A DNA stretch of 64,000 bases, from positions 1 through 64,000 of the forward strand of contig NZ_JANUGQ010000009.1 in assembly GCF_024756275.1 (NCBI RefSeq). Reading direction: 5' to 3'. The notes under the pieces are model-generated. The model worked only from the letters and a program-made list of their open reading frames with translations. It searched no databases and was not told the DNA's origin. The translations under genes and the position numbers were made by a program. This DNA comes from Streptomyces pyxinae (GTDB lineage: Bacteria; Actinomycetota; Actinomycetes; Streptomycetales; Streptomycetaceae). Of the stretch, positions 56,228-64,000 are shown piece after piece (the stretch's first letter is position 1; every line of letters begins with the position of its first letter).

Positions 56228-56323
56228 GTATGTATGCCTGATGTGCGCCCGCGCGTGTCGGCCCGGGAGAGGTGTCCTCGTACGCCCCCGGGGCACCGGG
56301 ACCGCCCGGAGGGCGCCCGGTGT

Positions 56324-56365
56324 GTATCAGGTGATACGGCCCGGGGCGCGGATCAGGTGATACGG
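56324..56365. repeat. Direct repeat with palindrome at the rseP stop
   Basis: The 14-bp word ATCAGGTGATACGG occurs at 56326-56339 and again at 56352-56365, where it covers the rseP stop codon. The first copy extends to a 14-bp inverted repeat GTATCA-GG-TGATAC (56324-56337). Confidence 0.65.
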
Positions 56366-57654
56366 ACCGGGTTCACGATGTCCGCGACCAGCACCAGCAG
56401 CGTGAACCCGATGAACAGGCCCGCCACCACATAGGCGACCGGCATGAGCTTGGCCACGTCGAAGGGACCCGGGTCGGGGCGGCGGAAGACCTTGGCGATG
56501 TTCCGCCGGAGGGACTCCCAGAGCGCCCCGGCGATATGGCCGCCGTCCAGCGGCAGCAGCGGCAGCATGTTGAAGAGGAAGAGCGAGAGGTTGAAGCCGG
56601 CCAGCAGCATCAGGAACATCGCCACCAGGTTGGTGGTCGGCTGGTCGAGGTTCATCACCTCACCGCTGATCCGGGCCGCGCCGACCACGCCGACCGGCGA
56701 GTCGGCCTTGCGCTCGCCGTCCCCGAAGGCGGCGTTCCACAGGTCCGGGACCTTCTGCGGAATGGCGATGACCGACTCCACGCCGTTCTGGATCATGTCG
56801 CCCATCCGGTCGACCGAGGCGCCGAGGGAGAGCGGCACGATCTCGGTCTTCGCGGCGAAGCCCAGATAACCGGCCGGGACGAACTTGCCGGGGACCACTT
56901 CGCCGTCGGCGTCCTTGCGGGCCACCATGTTCTTGGCGAGCGTGGCGTGCAGCACCTGCTCCTTGCCGTCGCGGACGACGGTGAGGGTGGCCGGGCCGAT
57001 GGTGTCGCGGATGCGGTCGGAGAGGGTGGCCCAGTCCTTGACCGGCCGGCCGTCGAAGGCGGTGATCCGGTCGCCGGCCTTCAGCCCGGCGGCCCGGGCG
57101 GGCGAGACCGGGTCGCCGGCGGCGCAGTTGTCGCGGTTCTCGCTCTGGGCGATGACGCACTTCTGGACGCCCGCCACCTCGGTGGTCTGGGTGGCGAAGC
57201 CGTAGGTCATCGCGACCCCGAGGAAGATGGCGACGGCGAGGACCAGGTTCATGAACGGTCCGGCGAACATCACGATGACGCGCTTCCACGGCTTGCGCGT
57301 GTAGAAGAGGCGGTCCTCGTCGCCCGGCCGCAGCTCCTCGAAGGCGGCCGACCTGGCGTCCTCGATCATGCCCCGCCAGGGCGAGGTGGACCGGGCCTCC
57401 AGGCGTCCGTCCTCGCCGGGCGGGAACATGCCGATCATCCGGATGTAGCCGCCGGCCGGGATGGCCTTGATGCCGTACTCGGTCTCGCCCCTGACCCGGG
57501 ACCAGATGGTCGGGCCGAAGCCGACCATGTACTGCGGCACCCGGATGCCGAACAGCTTGGCCGTGGAGAGGTGGCCGAGCTCGTGCCAGGCGATGGAGAA
57601 CAGCAGCCCGAACGCGAACAGCGCGATGCCGAGGACCGTCAACAGAATCGTCAT
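56353..57654 (-). CDS. rseP: RseP-type site-2 protease
   Basis: Encodes 433 residues of an intramembrane zinc metalloprotease. HELGH is at residues 24-28 in the first helix, a PDZ-like domain spans about 165-250, and the second catalytic motif [10 protein letters not shown] lies in a later helix (Asp near 388). About four helices are predicted. Such enzymes cleave anti-sigma factors and other membrane substrates. The ATG at 57654 overlaps the dxr stop (ATGA), giving translational coupling to dxr. The gene position between dxr and ispG is conserved in actinobacteria. Confidence 0.93.
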   Translation of the reverse strand: MTILLTVLGIALFAFGLLFSIAWHELGHLSTAKLFGIRVPQYMVGFGPTIWSRVRGETEYGIKAIPAGGYIRMIGMFPPGEDGRLEARSTSPWRGMIEDARSAAFEELRPGDEDRLFYTRKPWKRVIVMFAGPFMNLVLAVAIFLGVAMTYGFATQTTEVAGVQKCVIAQSENRDNCAAGDPVSPARAAGLKAGDRITAFDGRPVKDWATLSDRIRDTIGPATLTVVRDGKEQVLHATLAKNMVARKDADGEVVPGKFVPAGYLGFAAKTEIVPLSLGASVDRMGDMIQNGVESVIAIPQKVPDLWNAAFGDGERKADSPVGVVGAARISGEVMNLDQPTTNLVAMFLMLLAGFNLSLFLFNMLPLLPLDGGHIAGALWESLRRNIAKVFRRPDPGPFDVAKLMPVAYVVAGLFIGFTLLVLVADIVNPVRIT

Positions 57655-58901
57655 GCGCGCGCCTCCGCGGTCGCCTTCGCTGCCAGTTCCCGGGCCCGGG
57701 CGCGTGCCCGGGTCTCCGCTTCCAGGACGTCCGGCACCGTCAGCCGGGTTCCCCCGGCGGGTGCGGCGAGTTCGCCGACGACGGCCGTGACGGTCTCCAT
57801 GATGCCCGTGAACGGCAGCCGTCCGGAGAGGAACGCCTCGACGCACTCCTCATTGGCCGCGTTGAAGACCGCCGGGGCGGTGCCGCCGAGCTGCCCGACG
57901 TGCCGGGCGAGCTCGACCGACGGGAAGGCCTCGTCGTCCAGCGGGAAGAACTCCCAGGTGGAGGCGGTGGACCAGTCGAAGGCGGGGGCGGCGTCCGGCA
58001 CCCGGTGGGGCCAGCCGAGGCCGATGGCGATGGGGCCGCGCATGTCCGGCGGGGTGGCCTGGGCGAGCGTGGAGCCGTCGGTGAACTCCACCATGGAGTG
58101 GACGTACGACTGGGGGTGGACGACGACCTCGATGCGGTCGAACGGGATGTCGTAGAGCAGATGGGCCTCGATGACCTCCAGGCCCTTGTTGACCAGGGTG
58201 GCGCTGTTCACCGTGATGACCGGGCCCATCGCCCAGGTGGGGTGGGCGAGCGCGTCCTCCCGGGTGACCTCGGCCAGCTCGGCCCGGGTACGGCCCCGGA
58301 ACGGCCCGCCGGACGCGGTGACGACCAGCTTCCGGACATCGGCGCGGGTGCCGGCGCGGAGCGCCTGGAAGAGCGCGGCGTGCTCGGAGTCGACCGGGAT
58401 GATCTGGCCCGGCCGGGCGAGCGCCTTCACCAGCGGGCCGCCGACGATCAGCGACTCCTTGTTGGCGAGGGCCAGGGTGCGGCCCGCCTCCAGGGCGGCG
58501 AGGGTCGGCGCCAGGCCGATGGAGCCGGTGATGCCGTTGAGCACCGTGTGGCAGGGCGAGGCGGCCAGCTCGGTGGCGGCGTCCGGGCCGGCCAGGATCT
58601 CGGGCCGGGGCTCGGAGCCGTACGCCTCCGCCAGCGCCTCCCGCAGCGCGGGCACCGCGTCCTCCCGGGCCACCGCGACCGCCCGCACCCCGAGCCGGCG
58701 GGCCTGGGCGGCCAGCAGACCGGGCCGGCCGCCGGCGGCGGAGAGCGCGGTGACGCGGAACCGGTCGGGGTTGCGCTCCACCAGGTCGATGGCCTGGGTG
58801 CCGATGGATCCGGTGGACCCGAGGATCACGATGTCCCGGCGGCCTTCGGAGGTGTCGAAGGCGATGTGCGGATCGGCGAGGGGGGCTGGGCTGTCGCTCA
58901 T
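57651..58901 (-). CDS. dxr: 1-deoxy-D-xylulose 5-phosphate reductoisomerase
   Basis: Encodes 416 residues, the fosmidomycin-sensitive second enzyme of the MEP pathway. The NADPH motif is [11 protein letters not shown], the [12 protein letters not shown] block binds substrate and metal, and the active-site loop includes [28 protein letters not shown]. The ATG at 58901 gives MSDSPAPL, the usual streptomycete start; an ATG at 58910 would add three residues. It is followed by the coupled rseP and then ispG, linking two MEP enzymes. Confidence 0.95.
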   Translation of the reverse strand: MSDSPAPLADPHIAFDTSEGRRDIVILGSTGSIGTQAIDLVERNPDRFRVTALSAAGGRPGLLAAQARRLGVRAVAVAREDAVPALREALAEAYGSEPRPEILAGPDAATELAASPCHTVLNGITGSIGLAPTLAALEAGRTLALANKESLIVGGPLVKALARPGQIIPVDSEHAALFQALRAGTRADVRKLVVTASGGPFRGRTRAELAEVTREDALAHPTWAMGPVITVNSATLVNKGLEVIEAHLLYDIPFDRIEVVVHPQSYVHSMVEFTDGSTLAQATPPDMRGPIAIGLGWPHRVPDAAPAFDWSTASTWEFFPLDDEAFPSVELARHVGQLGGTAPAVFNAANEECVEAFLSGRLPFTGIMETVTAVVGELAAPAGGTRLTVPDVLEAETRARARARELAAKATAEARA

Positions 58902-59205
58902 GCCCCCCATTCTTGCCGCATCCCCCGCCGCCCCCCGACCCCGGTGCCCCTTGAACGGGGCGGTACGGCACCGAGGGGACGGCTGCGCCGTACGAGACGG
59001 GGCCGGGCGGCGCGGGTGCCCGCGGCCGAGGACCGGCGGCCGCCCCGGGCCGGGGTGCGGGACCGGAGCCCCGGCCGAGGCCCGAGTCCTGCCCGGGCCC
59101 GGGGCACGAGGCCCGGGGCCGGGAGACCCGGGCCCGGCGCCGGGAACCTGGTACGGGCCTGGGCCGCACGACGGCGCCCCGGCCCCCGGCGGGGAGGGCC
59201 GCCGG

Positions 59206-61164
59206 TCAGTGGATCGGGCGGTGCACGTTCTCCCTGGCGGACGGGCCCGGGGTGGCGTCGGCGATCCAGGGGCCGTCCCCGCTGGGGTCGAGGATGCCCT
59301 CCTCCAGCCAGGCGTACGTCCCCGAGAGCACCCCCTTCACCACCGTGGCATCCAGGTCGTCGGTGTTGGCCCAGAGCCGTCCGAACAGTTCCTCGATCCG
59401 CAGCCGGGACTGCCGGCAGAAGGCGTCGGCCAGCTGGTACGCCTCCCGGCCGTGCGGCTCGGTCTTCCGGAGCATCTCGGCCCGGACACAGGCGGCGCTC
59501 ATCGCGAACAGCTCGGCGCCGATGTCCACGATCCGGCCCAGGAAGCCCTGCTTGGTCTCCAGCCGGCCCTGCCAGCGGGACATGGCGTAGAAGGTCGAGC
59601 GGGCCAGCTTGCGGGAGGTCCGCTCGGCGTACCGCAGATGGCCGGAGAGGTCCACATGGCCGGCCGGGTGGAAGTCGCCGTAGGCGCCGGGGAGCTGGCC
59701 GGGTCCGGCGACCAGCTTGGGCAGCCACTTGGCGTAGAAGACACCGGCCTGGGCGCCCGCCCGCGCCTTGTCGCCCAGGGACTTCTCCGGGTCGATGATG
59801 TCCCCGGCCACGGCCAGATGGGCGTCGACCGCCTCCCGGGCGATCAGCAGGTGCATGATCTCGGTCGAGCCCTCGAAGATCCGGTTGATCCGCAGATCGC
59901 GCAGCAGTTGTTCGGCGGGGACGGCCCGCTCGCCCCGGGCGGCGAGCGAGTCGGCGGTCTCGTAGCCCCGGCCGCCCCGGATCTGGACCAGTTCGTCCGC
60001 GATCAGCCAGGCCATCTCGGAGCCGTACAGCTTGGCCAGGGCGGCCTCGATCCGGATGTCGTTGCGGTCCTCGTCGGCCAGCTGGCTGGAGAGGTCGAGC
60101 ACCGCCTCCAGGGCGAAGGTGGTGGCCGCGATGAAGGAGATCTTGGCGCCGACGGCCTCGTGCCGGGCGACCGGCTTGCCCCACTGCTCCCGGGCGGCGG
60201 ACCACTCGCGGGCGATCTTCAGGCACCACTTGCCGGCGCCCGCGCACATGGCGGGAAGCGAGAGCCGGCCGGTGTTGAGGGTGGTGAGCGCGATCTTCAG
60301 TCCGGCGCCCTCGGGGCCGATCCGGTGAGCGGCCGGGACCCGGACCTGGTGGAAGCGGGTGACGCCGTTCTCCAGTCCGCGCAGCCCCATGAAGGCATTG
60401 CGGTTCTCCACGGTGATCCCGGGCGAGCCCGCCTCCACCACGAAGGCGGTGATGCCGCCCTTGTGCCCCTCGGACCTCGGCACCCGGGCCATGACGACGA
60501 GGAGATCCGCGACCACGCCGTTGGTGGTCCACAGCTTCACGCCGTCCAGGACGTAGTCGTCGCCGTCCGGGACGGCGGTGGTGGCGAGGCGGGCCGGGTC
60601 GGAGCCGACGTCCGGTTCGGTGAGCAGGAAGGCGGAGATGTCGGTCCGGGCGAGCCGCGGCAGAAAGGTCTCCTTCTGCTCCTCGGTGCCGAAGATCTTC
60701 AGCGGCTGCGGCACGCCGATCGACTGATGGGCGGAGAGCAGCGCGCCGAGCGCCGGGCTGACCGAACCGGCCAGTGCCAGCGCCTTGTTGTAGTAGACCT
60801 GGCTGAGACCGAGCCCGCCGTACTTGGTGTCGATCTTCATCCCGAGCGCGCCGAGTTCCTTGATGCCGTCGATCACGGCGTCCGGGATCCTGGCCTCCCG
60901 CTCGATCAGGGCCCCGTCGACCTCGGTCTCCAGGAAGTCCCGCAGCTTGGCGAGGAACTCCTCGCCGCGCCGGGCCTCCTCGCCGCCCGGCAGCGGGTGC
61001 GGGTGGATCAGGTCGAGCCGGAAGCGCCCCAGGAACAGTTCCTTGGCGAAGCTCGGCTTGCGCCAGTCCTGCTCGCGGGCGTCCTCGGCGACCCGGCGCG
61101 CCTCGCGCTCGGAGACCTTGGGCCGGTGCGGTGACGTCTCGGGACGGGGGTGGGGAGCGGACAT
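59206..61164 (-). CDS. Acyl-CoA dehydrogenase (VLCAD-like, long form)
   Basis: Encodes 652 residues. Three acyl-CoA dehydrogenase domains span about 55-450 ([31 protein letters not shown], and [12 protein letters not shown] with the catalytic Glu in place like VLCAD). A C-terminal extension (about 460-650) resembles that of VLCAD/ACAD9. It catalyses the first step of fatty-acid beta-oxidation for long chains, probably with FAD. The ATG at 61164 is used, with GGTGAG upstream. It is monocistronic, with no partner gene adjacent. Confidence 0.92.
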   Translation of the reverse strand: MSAPHPRPETSPHRPKVSEREARRVAEDAREQDWRKPSFAKELFLGRFRLDLIHPHPLPGGEEARRGEEFLAKLRDFLETEVDGALIEREARIPDAVIDGIKELGALGMKIDTKYGGLGLSQVYYNKALALAGSVSPALGALLSAHQSIGVPQPLKIFGTEEQKETFLPRLARTDISAFLLTEPDVGSDPARLATTAVPDGDDYVLDGVKLWTTNGVVADLLVVMARVPRSEGHKGGITAFVVEAGSPGITVENRNAFMGLRGLENGVTRFHQVRVPAAHRIGPEGAGLKIALTTLNTGRLSLPAMCAGAGKWCLKIAREWSAAREQWGKPVARHEAVGAKISFIAATTFALEAVLDLSSQLADEDRNDIRIEAALAKLYGSEMAWLIADELVQIRGGRGYETADSLAARGERAVPAEQLLRDLRINRIFEGSTEIMHLLIAREAVDAHLAVAGDIIDPEKSLGDKARAGAQAGVFYAKWLPKLVAGPGQLPGAYGDFHPAGHVDLSGHLRYAERTSRKLARSTFYAMSRWQGRLETKQGFLGRIVDIGAELFAMSAACVRAEMLRKTEPHGREAYQLADAFCRQSRLRIEELFGRLWANTDDLDATVVKGVLSGTYAWLEEGILDPSGDGPWIADATPGPSARENVHRPIH

Positions 61165-61286
61165 GTGGAGCTCACCTCGCCGCGGATTCGGGGCCGTCCG
61201 GCCGGCGGTCCTACCGGCCGGTACTACGCGAGCCTCATACCCGGCGGCGCGGGGCGCGAAAAGGGCCCGGCGGAGCGCACGGCGAA

Positions 61287-61319
61287 CGGCCGGAACCCCC
61301 GCACAGTGGGTTCCGGCCG
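61287..61319 (-). terminator. Hairpin downstream of the aldehyde dehydrogenase gene
   Basis: A 12-bp perfect inverted repeat CGGCCGGAACCC / GGGTTCCGGCCG (61287-61298 and 61308-61319) with a 9-base loop, in the 312-base gap between the aldehyde dehydrogenase and acyl-CoA dehydrogenase genes. Confidence 0.75.
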
Positions 61320-61475
61320 CCGGTTCCGCCGTACGGGGAACCGGAGTTCCGCCGTACGGGCGTGCGCTGTTCGTCGTACGGGCGAGCGCCGCCGTACGGG
61401 TTGTACCGCCGTACCGGCGAGCACCGCCGTACGGGTCCGCGCCGCCGTACGGGTCCGCGCCGCCTACGGGCGTGC
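61320..61475. repeat. Cluster of CGCCGTACGGG-type repeats
   Basis: About eight copies of CGCCGTACGGG or close variants lie in 155 bases, including two perfect 15-bp tandem units GCCGTACGGGTCCGC near 61427-61460. They fill the space between the aldehyde dehydrogenase stop and its hairpin. Confidence 0.65.
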
Positions 61476-61476
61476 G

Positions 61477-62919
61477 CTAGAGGGCCAGTCCGGTGAGGAC
61501 GAGGACCCGCTCGTAGGTGTAGTCGTCCATCGCCCAGCGGACGCCCTCGCGGCCGGTGCCGGACCGCTTGGCGCCGCCGTACGGCATCTGGTCGGCGCGG
61601 TAGGAGGGGACGTCGCCGATGATCACGCCGCCGACCTCCAGGGCCCGGTGGGCGCGGAAGGCGGTCTGGAGGTCATGGGTGAAGACGCCCGCCTGGAGGC
61701 CGTACTTGGAGGCGTTGACGGCCGCGAACGCCGCCGCCTCGCCCTCCACCCGGGCGACCGAGAGGACCGGTCCGAAGACCTCCTCGGTGGCGAGGGTGAC
61801 GGAGTCCGGCAGGTCGGTGAGGACGGTGGGGGCGTAGCTCGCGCCCTCCCGCTTGCCGCCGGTGCGCAGAGTGGCGCCGGCCTCGACGGCCTCGTCCACC
61901 CAGGACTCCACCCGCTTGGCGGCGTCCTCGCTGACCAGCGGGCCGACCTCGGTGGCCGGGTCGGAGGGGTCACCGGTGACCTGCGCCTCCACGGCGGCGA
62001 CGATCTTCGGCAGCAGCCGGTCGTAGACGGCGGCGTCCGCGACCACCCGCTGCACCGAGATGCAGGACTGGCCGCCCTGGTAGTTGGAGAAGGTGGCGAT
62101 CCGGGTGGCGGCCCAGTCCAGGTCCTCGTCGGAGGCCCAGTCGCCGAGCACCACGGCCGCGCCGTTGCCGCCCAGCTCCAGGGTGCAGTGCTTGTGCGGC
62201 ACCGACTCCATGATCGCGTAGCCGACCTGCTCGGAGCCGGTGAAGGAGATGACCGGCAGCCGCTCGTCCTGGACCAGGGCGGGCATCTTGTCGTTGGCGA
62301 CCGGCAGCACCGACCAGGACCCGGCCGGCAGCTCGGTCTCGGCCAGCAGCTCACCGAGGATCAGCCCGGAGAGCGGGGTGGCCGGGGCGGGCTTGAGGAT
62401 GATCGGGACACCGGCGGCGATGGCCGGGGCGACCTTGTGGGCGCAGAGGTTCAGCGGGAAGTTGAACGGGGCGATGCCCAGCACGACGCCCTTGGGGAAG
62501 CGGCGGGTCAGCGCCAGCCGGCCCTGGCCGCCGCCATCGGTGTCCAGGCGCTGGGCCTCGCCGCCGTTGAACCGGCGGGCCTCCTCGGCGGCGAACCGGA
62601 AGACCGAGACGGCCCGGCCGACCTCGCCGCGCGCCCACTTGATGGGCTTGCCGTTCTCGGCGGAGATCAGCTGGGCGATCTCCTCGGTGCGCTCGGTGAG
62701 GCGCTTGACGACATGGTCCAGGGCGGCGGCCCTGACGTGCGCCGGGGTGGCGGCGAACTCGTCCAGGACGGCGTGCGCGGCGGCCACGGCCTCTTCGACC
62801 TGCTCGTCGGTGGGCACGCTGACGCTGCCGACCGTGCGGCCGTCCCAGGGGGAGGTGACGTCGAAGGAGGTCTCGCCGGTGGCCTGGCGGCCGGCGAGCC
62901 AGAAGGCGGTGACGGTCAT
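61477..62919 (-). CDS. Aldehyde dehydrogenase, NAD(P)-dependent
   Basis: Encodes 480 residues of the aldehyde dehydrogenase superfamily. The Rossmann region includes GIAPFNFPLNLCAHKVAPAI. The catalytic glutamate is in CTLELGGNGA (about 249) and the catalytic cysteine in GGQSCISVQR (about 286). The ending PYGGAKRSGTGREGVRWAM is typical. Substrate is unknown; it may be a GabD- or MMSDH-like enzyme. The ATG at 62919 is the start. It stands alone, followed by a CCGTACGGG repeat cluster and a hairpin. Confidence 0.92.
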   Translation of the reverse strand: MTVTAFWLAGRQATGETSFDVTSPWDGRTVGSVSVPTDEQVEEAVAAAHAVLDEFAATPAHVRAAALDHVVKRLTERTEEIAQLISAENGKPIKWARGEVGRAVSVFRFAAEEARRFNGGEAQRLDTDGGGQGRLALTRRFPKGVVLGIAPFNFPLNLCAHKVAPAIAAGVPIILKPAPATPLSGLILGELLAETELPAGSWSVLPVANDKMPALVQDERLPVISFTGSEQVGYAIMESVPHKHCTLELGGNGAAVVLGDWASDEDLDWAATRIATFSNYQGGQSCISVQRVVADAAVYDRLLPKIVAAVEAQVTGDPSDPATEVGPLVSEDAAKRVESWVDEAVEAGATLRTGGKREGASYAPTVLTDLPDSVTLATEEVFGPVLSVARVEGEAAAFAAVNASKYGLQAGVFTHDLQTAFRAHRALEVGGVIIGDVPSYRADQMPYGGAKRSGTGREGVRWAMDDYTYERVLVLTGLAL

Positions 62920-63216
62920 CGCGTAATCCCGGCCCTTTCGAGGCTGTGCGGTGGTGGGTTCTTGCGCTTGCCACCGTAGGGCCGGGGGCGGTGCCGGTGG
63001 TTTGTCCGCGATGGAGTGGTCCGGGACCCGCCCCTTCCGTTACGGAGCAGGGGGCCATCGTCGGCCACGGAGCAGGGGCCCGGCCGGGCCGCCCGGACGG
63101 CCCGGTGGCGGACCGGTTTCTCCCCGGCCGGGCGGCGGAACGGTTCCCCCTCGCCGGACGGCCGACCGGCTCTCCCCGGCTACGGCTCCGGCGCCGGACC
63201 GGTTCACCCGCTCGCG
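62920..63216. other. Gap between the EamA and aldehyde dehydrogenase genes
   Basis: These 297 bases contain degenerate repeats of CCGGxCGG and CGGACCGGTT words (about 63090-63220), but no gene and no clear hairpin. The promoter of the aldehyde dehydrogenase gene should lie here. Confidence 0.5.
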
Positions 63217-64000
63217 TCAGCGTCCGCGTTCCGTACTGACGATCAGACAGACCCCGGCCAGCACGATCGCGCCGCCCAGCAGGACCGGCCCGGTCAGCTC
63301 CTCGCCCAGCAGCAGGACACCGAGGGCGACGGCGACGACCGGGTTGACGTACGCGTAGGTCGCCACCAGCCCGAGCGGGGCGCGCTGGAGGAGCCAGGCG
63401 TAGGCGGTGAAGGCGACCAGCGAGCCGAAGACGACCAGATAGCCCAGGGCCGTCCAGGAGCGGGCGGACCAGGCGGAGACGTCGAGGCCGCGCCACTCCC
63501 CCGCGACCAGGCCGGCCACCAGGCAGCCGAGGCCGCCGGCGAGCATCTCGTACGCGCTGGCCGCGAAGGGGTTGGCCGGCATCGGCAGCCGCCCGGACGT
63601 GAACGAGCCCACCGCCCACATGACGGTGCCCGCGACCACGGTGAGCACCGCGCCGATCCGTATCTCGCCGCCGAGCCCCGGCAGGGTGAGCACCCCGAGC
63701 CCGGCGAGCCCGAGCAGCACCCCCGCCAGGGCACCGGGACCCGGCCGGTCGCCGGTGACCCGGCGGAGCAGCACCACCCAGGCCGGGACGACGGCGACCA
63801 GCAGCGCGGCGAGCCCGGAGGGCACGGACCGCTCGGCGACCACGACCATGGCGTTGCCGCCGAGCAGCAGCAGAAGCCCGACCAGCGCGGCGGAGCCGAG
63901 TTCGCGCCGGCCGACCCGCAGTGCCGCCGGGCCCGTCCGCCACCGGACCAGGGCGGCGAGCAGCGCCCCGGCGACCAGGAAGCGCGCGGCGGCGGAGAGG
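63217..64000 (-). CDS. EamA/DMT-family exporter, truncated by the window edge
   Basis: The reading frame is open from the right edge to the stop at 63217 (at least 261 residues). It encodes two EamA repeats with about eight visible membrane helices. The visible N-terminal part reads RFLVAGALLAALVRW, typical of the first EamA repeat, and the second repeat ends in GLVATYAYVNPVVAVALGVLLLGE. It is probably a drug/metabolite exporter of the YedA/RhtA type. The start codon lies beyond the window, so only the C-terminal part is annotated. An internal ATG near 63849 could be mistaken for the start. Confidence 0.9.
   Translation of the reverse strand, partial: LSAAARFLVAGALLAALVRWRTGPAALRVGRRELGSAALVGLLLLLGGNAMVVVAERSVPSGLAALLVAVVPAWVVLLRRVTGDRPGPGALAGVLLGLAGLGVLTLPGLGGEIRIGAVLTVVAGTVMWAVGSFTSGRLPMPANPFAASAYEMLAGGLGCLVAGLVAGEWRGLDVSAWSARSWTALGYLVVFGSLVAFTAYAWLLQRAPLGLVATYAYVNPVVAVALGVLLLGEELTGPVLLGGAIVLAGVCLIVSTERGR

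Noticed and set aside
63217..63849. Complete EamA gene starting at the ATG near 63849
   Set aside because: The frame stays open to the window edge and encodes the expected first half of the fold, so the gene is truncated by the window instead.

Overview
The window is chromosomal DNA of a Streptomyces species or a very close streptomycete. It is extremely GC-rich, with strong third-position GC bias, frequent GTG and TTG starts, and 4-base start/stop overlaps. Most gene products match streptomycete versions closely: RNase J, ThyX, PNPase, IF-2 with a long Gly/Pro/Arg-rich linker, a DUF397/BldB-type protein and an actinobacterial type VII secretion locus. No transposase, integrase, CRISPR array, tRNA gene or prophage gene was recognised.

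Layout. (1) 1-262: the minus strand carries sequence resembling the leader of a streptomycete rRNA operon, so a 16S gene probably lies just beyond the left edge. (2) 263-8487, mostly minus strand: rnj (RNase J), dapA, thyX, a small membrane protein gene (+), a PH-domain membrane protein gene (+), a TPR/membrane protein gene, dapB and an M16 peptidase gene. dapA and dapB serve lysine/diaminopimelate synthesis. (3) 8484-11575: pnp and rpsO, the classic S15-PNPase pair. (4) 12054-31924: a type VII (ESX) secretion locus with eccD, eccC (three ATPase modules in one chain), two WXG100 genes, two mycosin protease genes, two genes for alpha-helical substrate-like proteins, eccB, eccE, an unknown gene, a bldB-like gene and a gene for a 1129-residue EspI-like Pro-rich ATPase. 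(5) 32151-38211: a five-gene oligopeptide-type ABC transporter operon with overlapping genes. (6) 38636-47643, minus strand: rimP, nusA, ylxR, infB, ylxP, rbfA, truB and ribF, a translation and ribosome-maturation block. (7) 47803-51181, plus strand: a predicted lipoprotein and ferritin-like pair, a probable pseudokinase and a slipin. (8) 51453-58901, minus strand: proS, two GNAT genes, ispG, rseP-type protease and dxr; dxr and ispG are MEP isoprenoid genes. (9) 59206-64000, minus strand: acyl-CoA dehydrogenase, aldehyde dehydrogenase and a truncated EamA exporter.

How the parts work together. The translation genes (rimP to ribF, then rpsO-pnp) form one functional block. The type VII system and the ABC transporter sit inside it, between ribF and rpsO, and separate them by about 27 kb. 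The ESX locus holds all the core membrane parts (EccB, EccC, EccD, EccE, MycP) but no EccA-type AAA+ chaperone within the window. At least three of its small or helical proteins carry Y-x-x-x-D/E secretion signatures. A developmental regulator-type gene (bldB-like) lies inside it. This locus, and especially its unstudied substrate-like proteins, is the most promising region.

Strong inverted repeats that look like terminators mark most operon ends. Many intergenic gaps hold short tandem repeats (8, 16, 20, 22, 24 and about 29 bp units) or clusters of CCGTACGG-like palindromes. All functions are inferred from sequence reading only; no database search was run.
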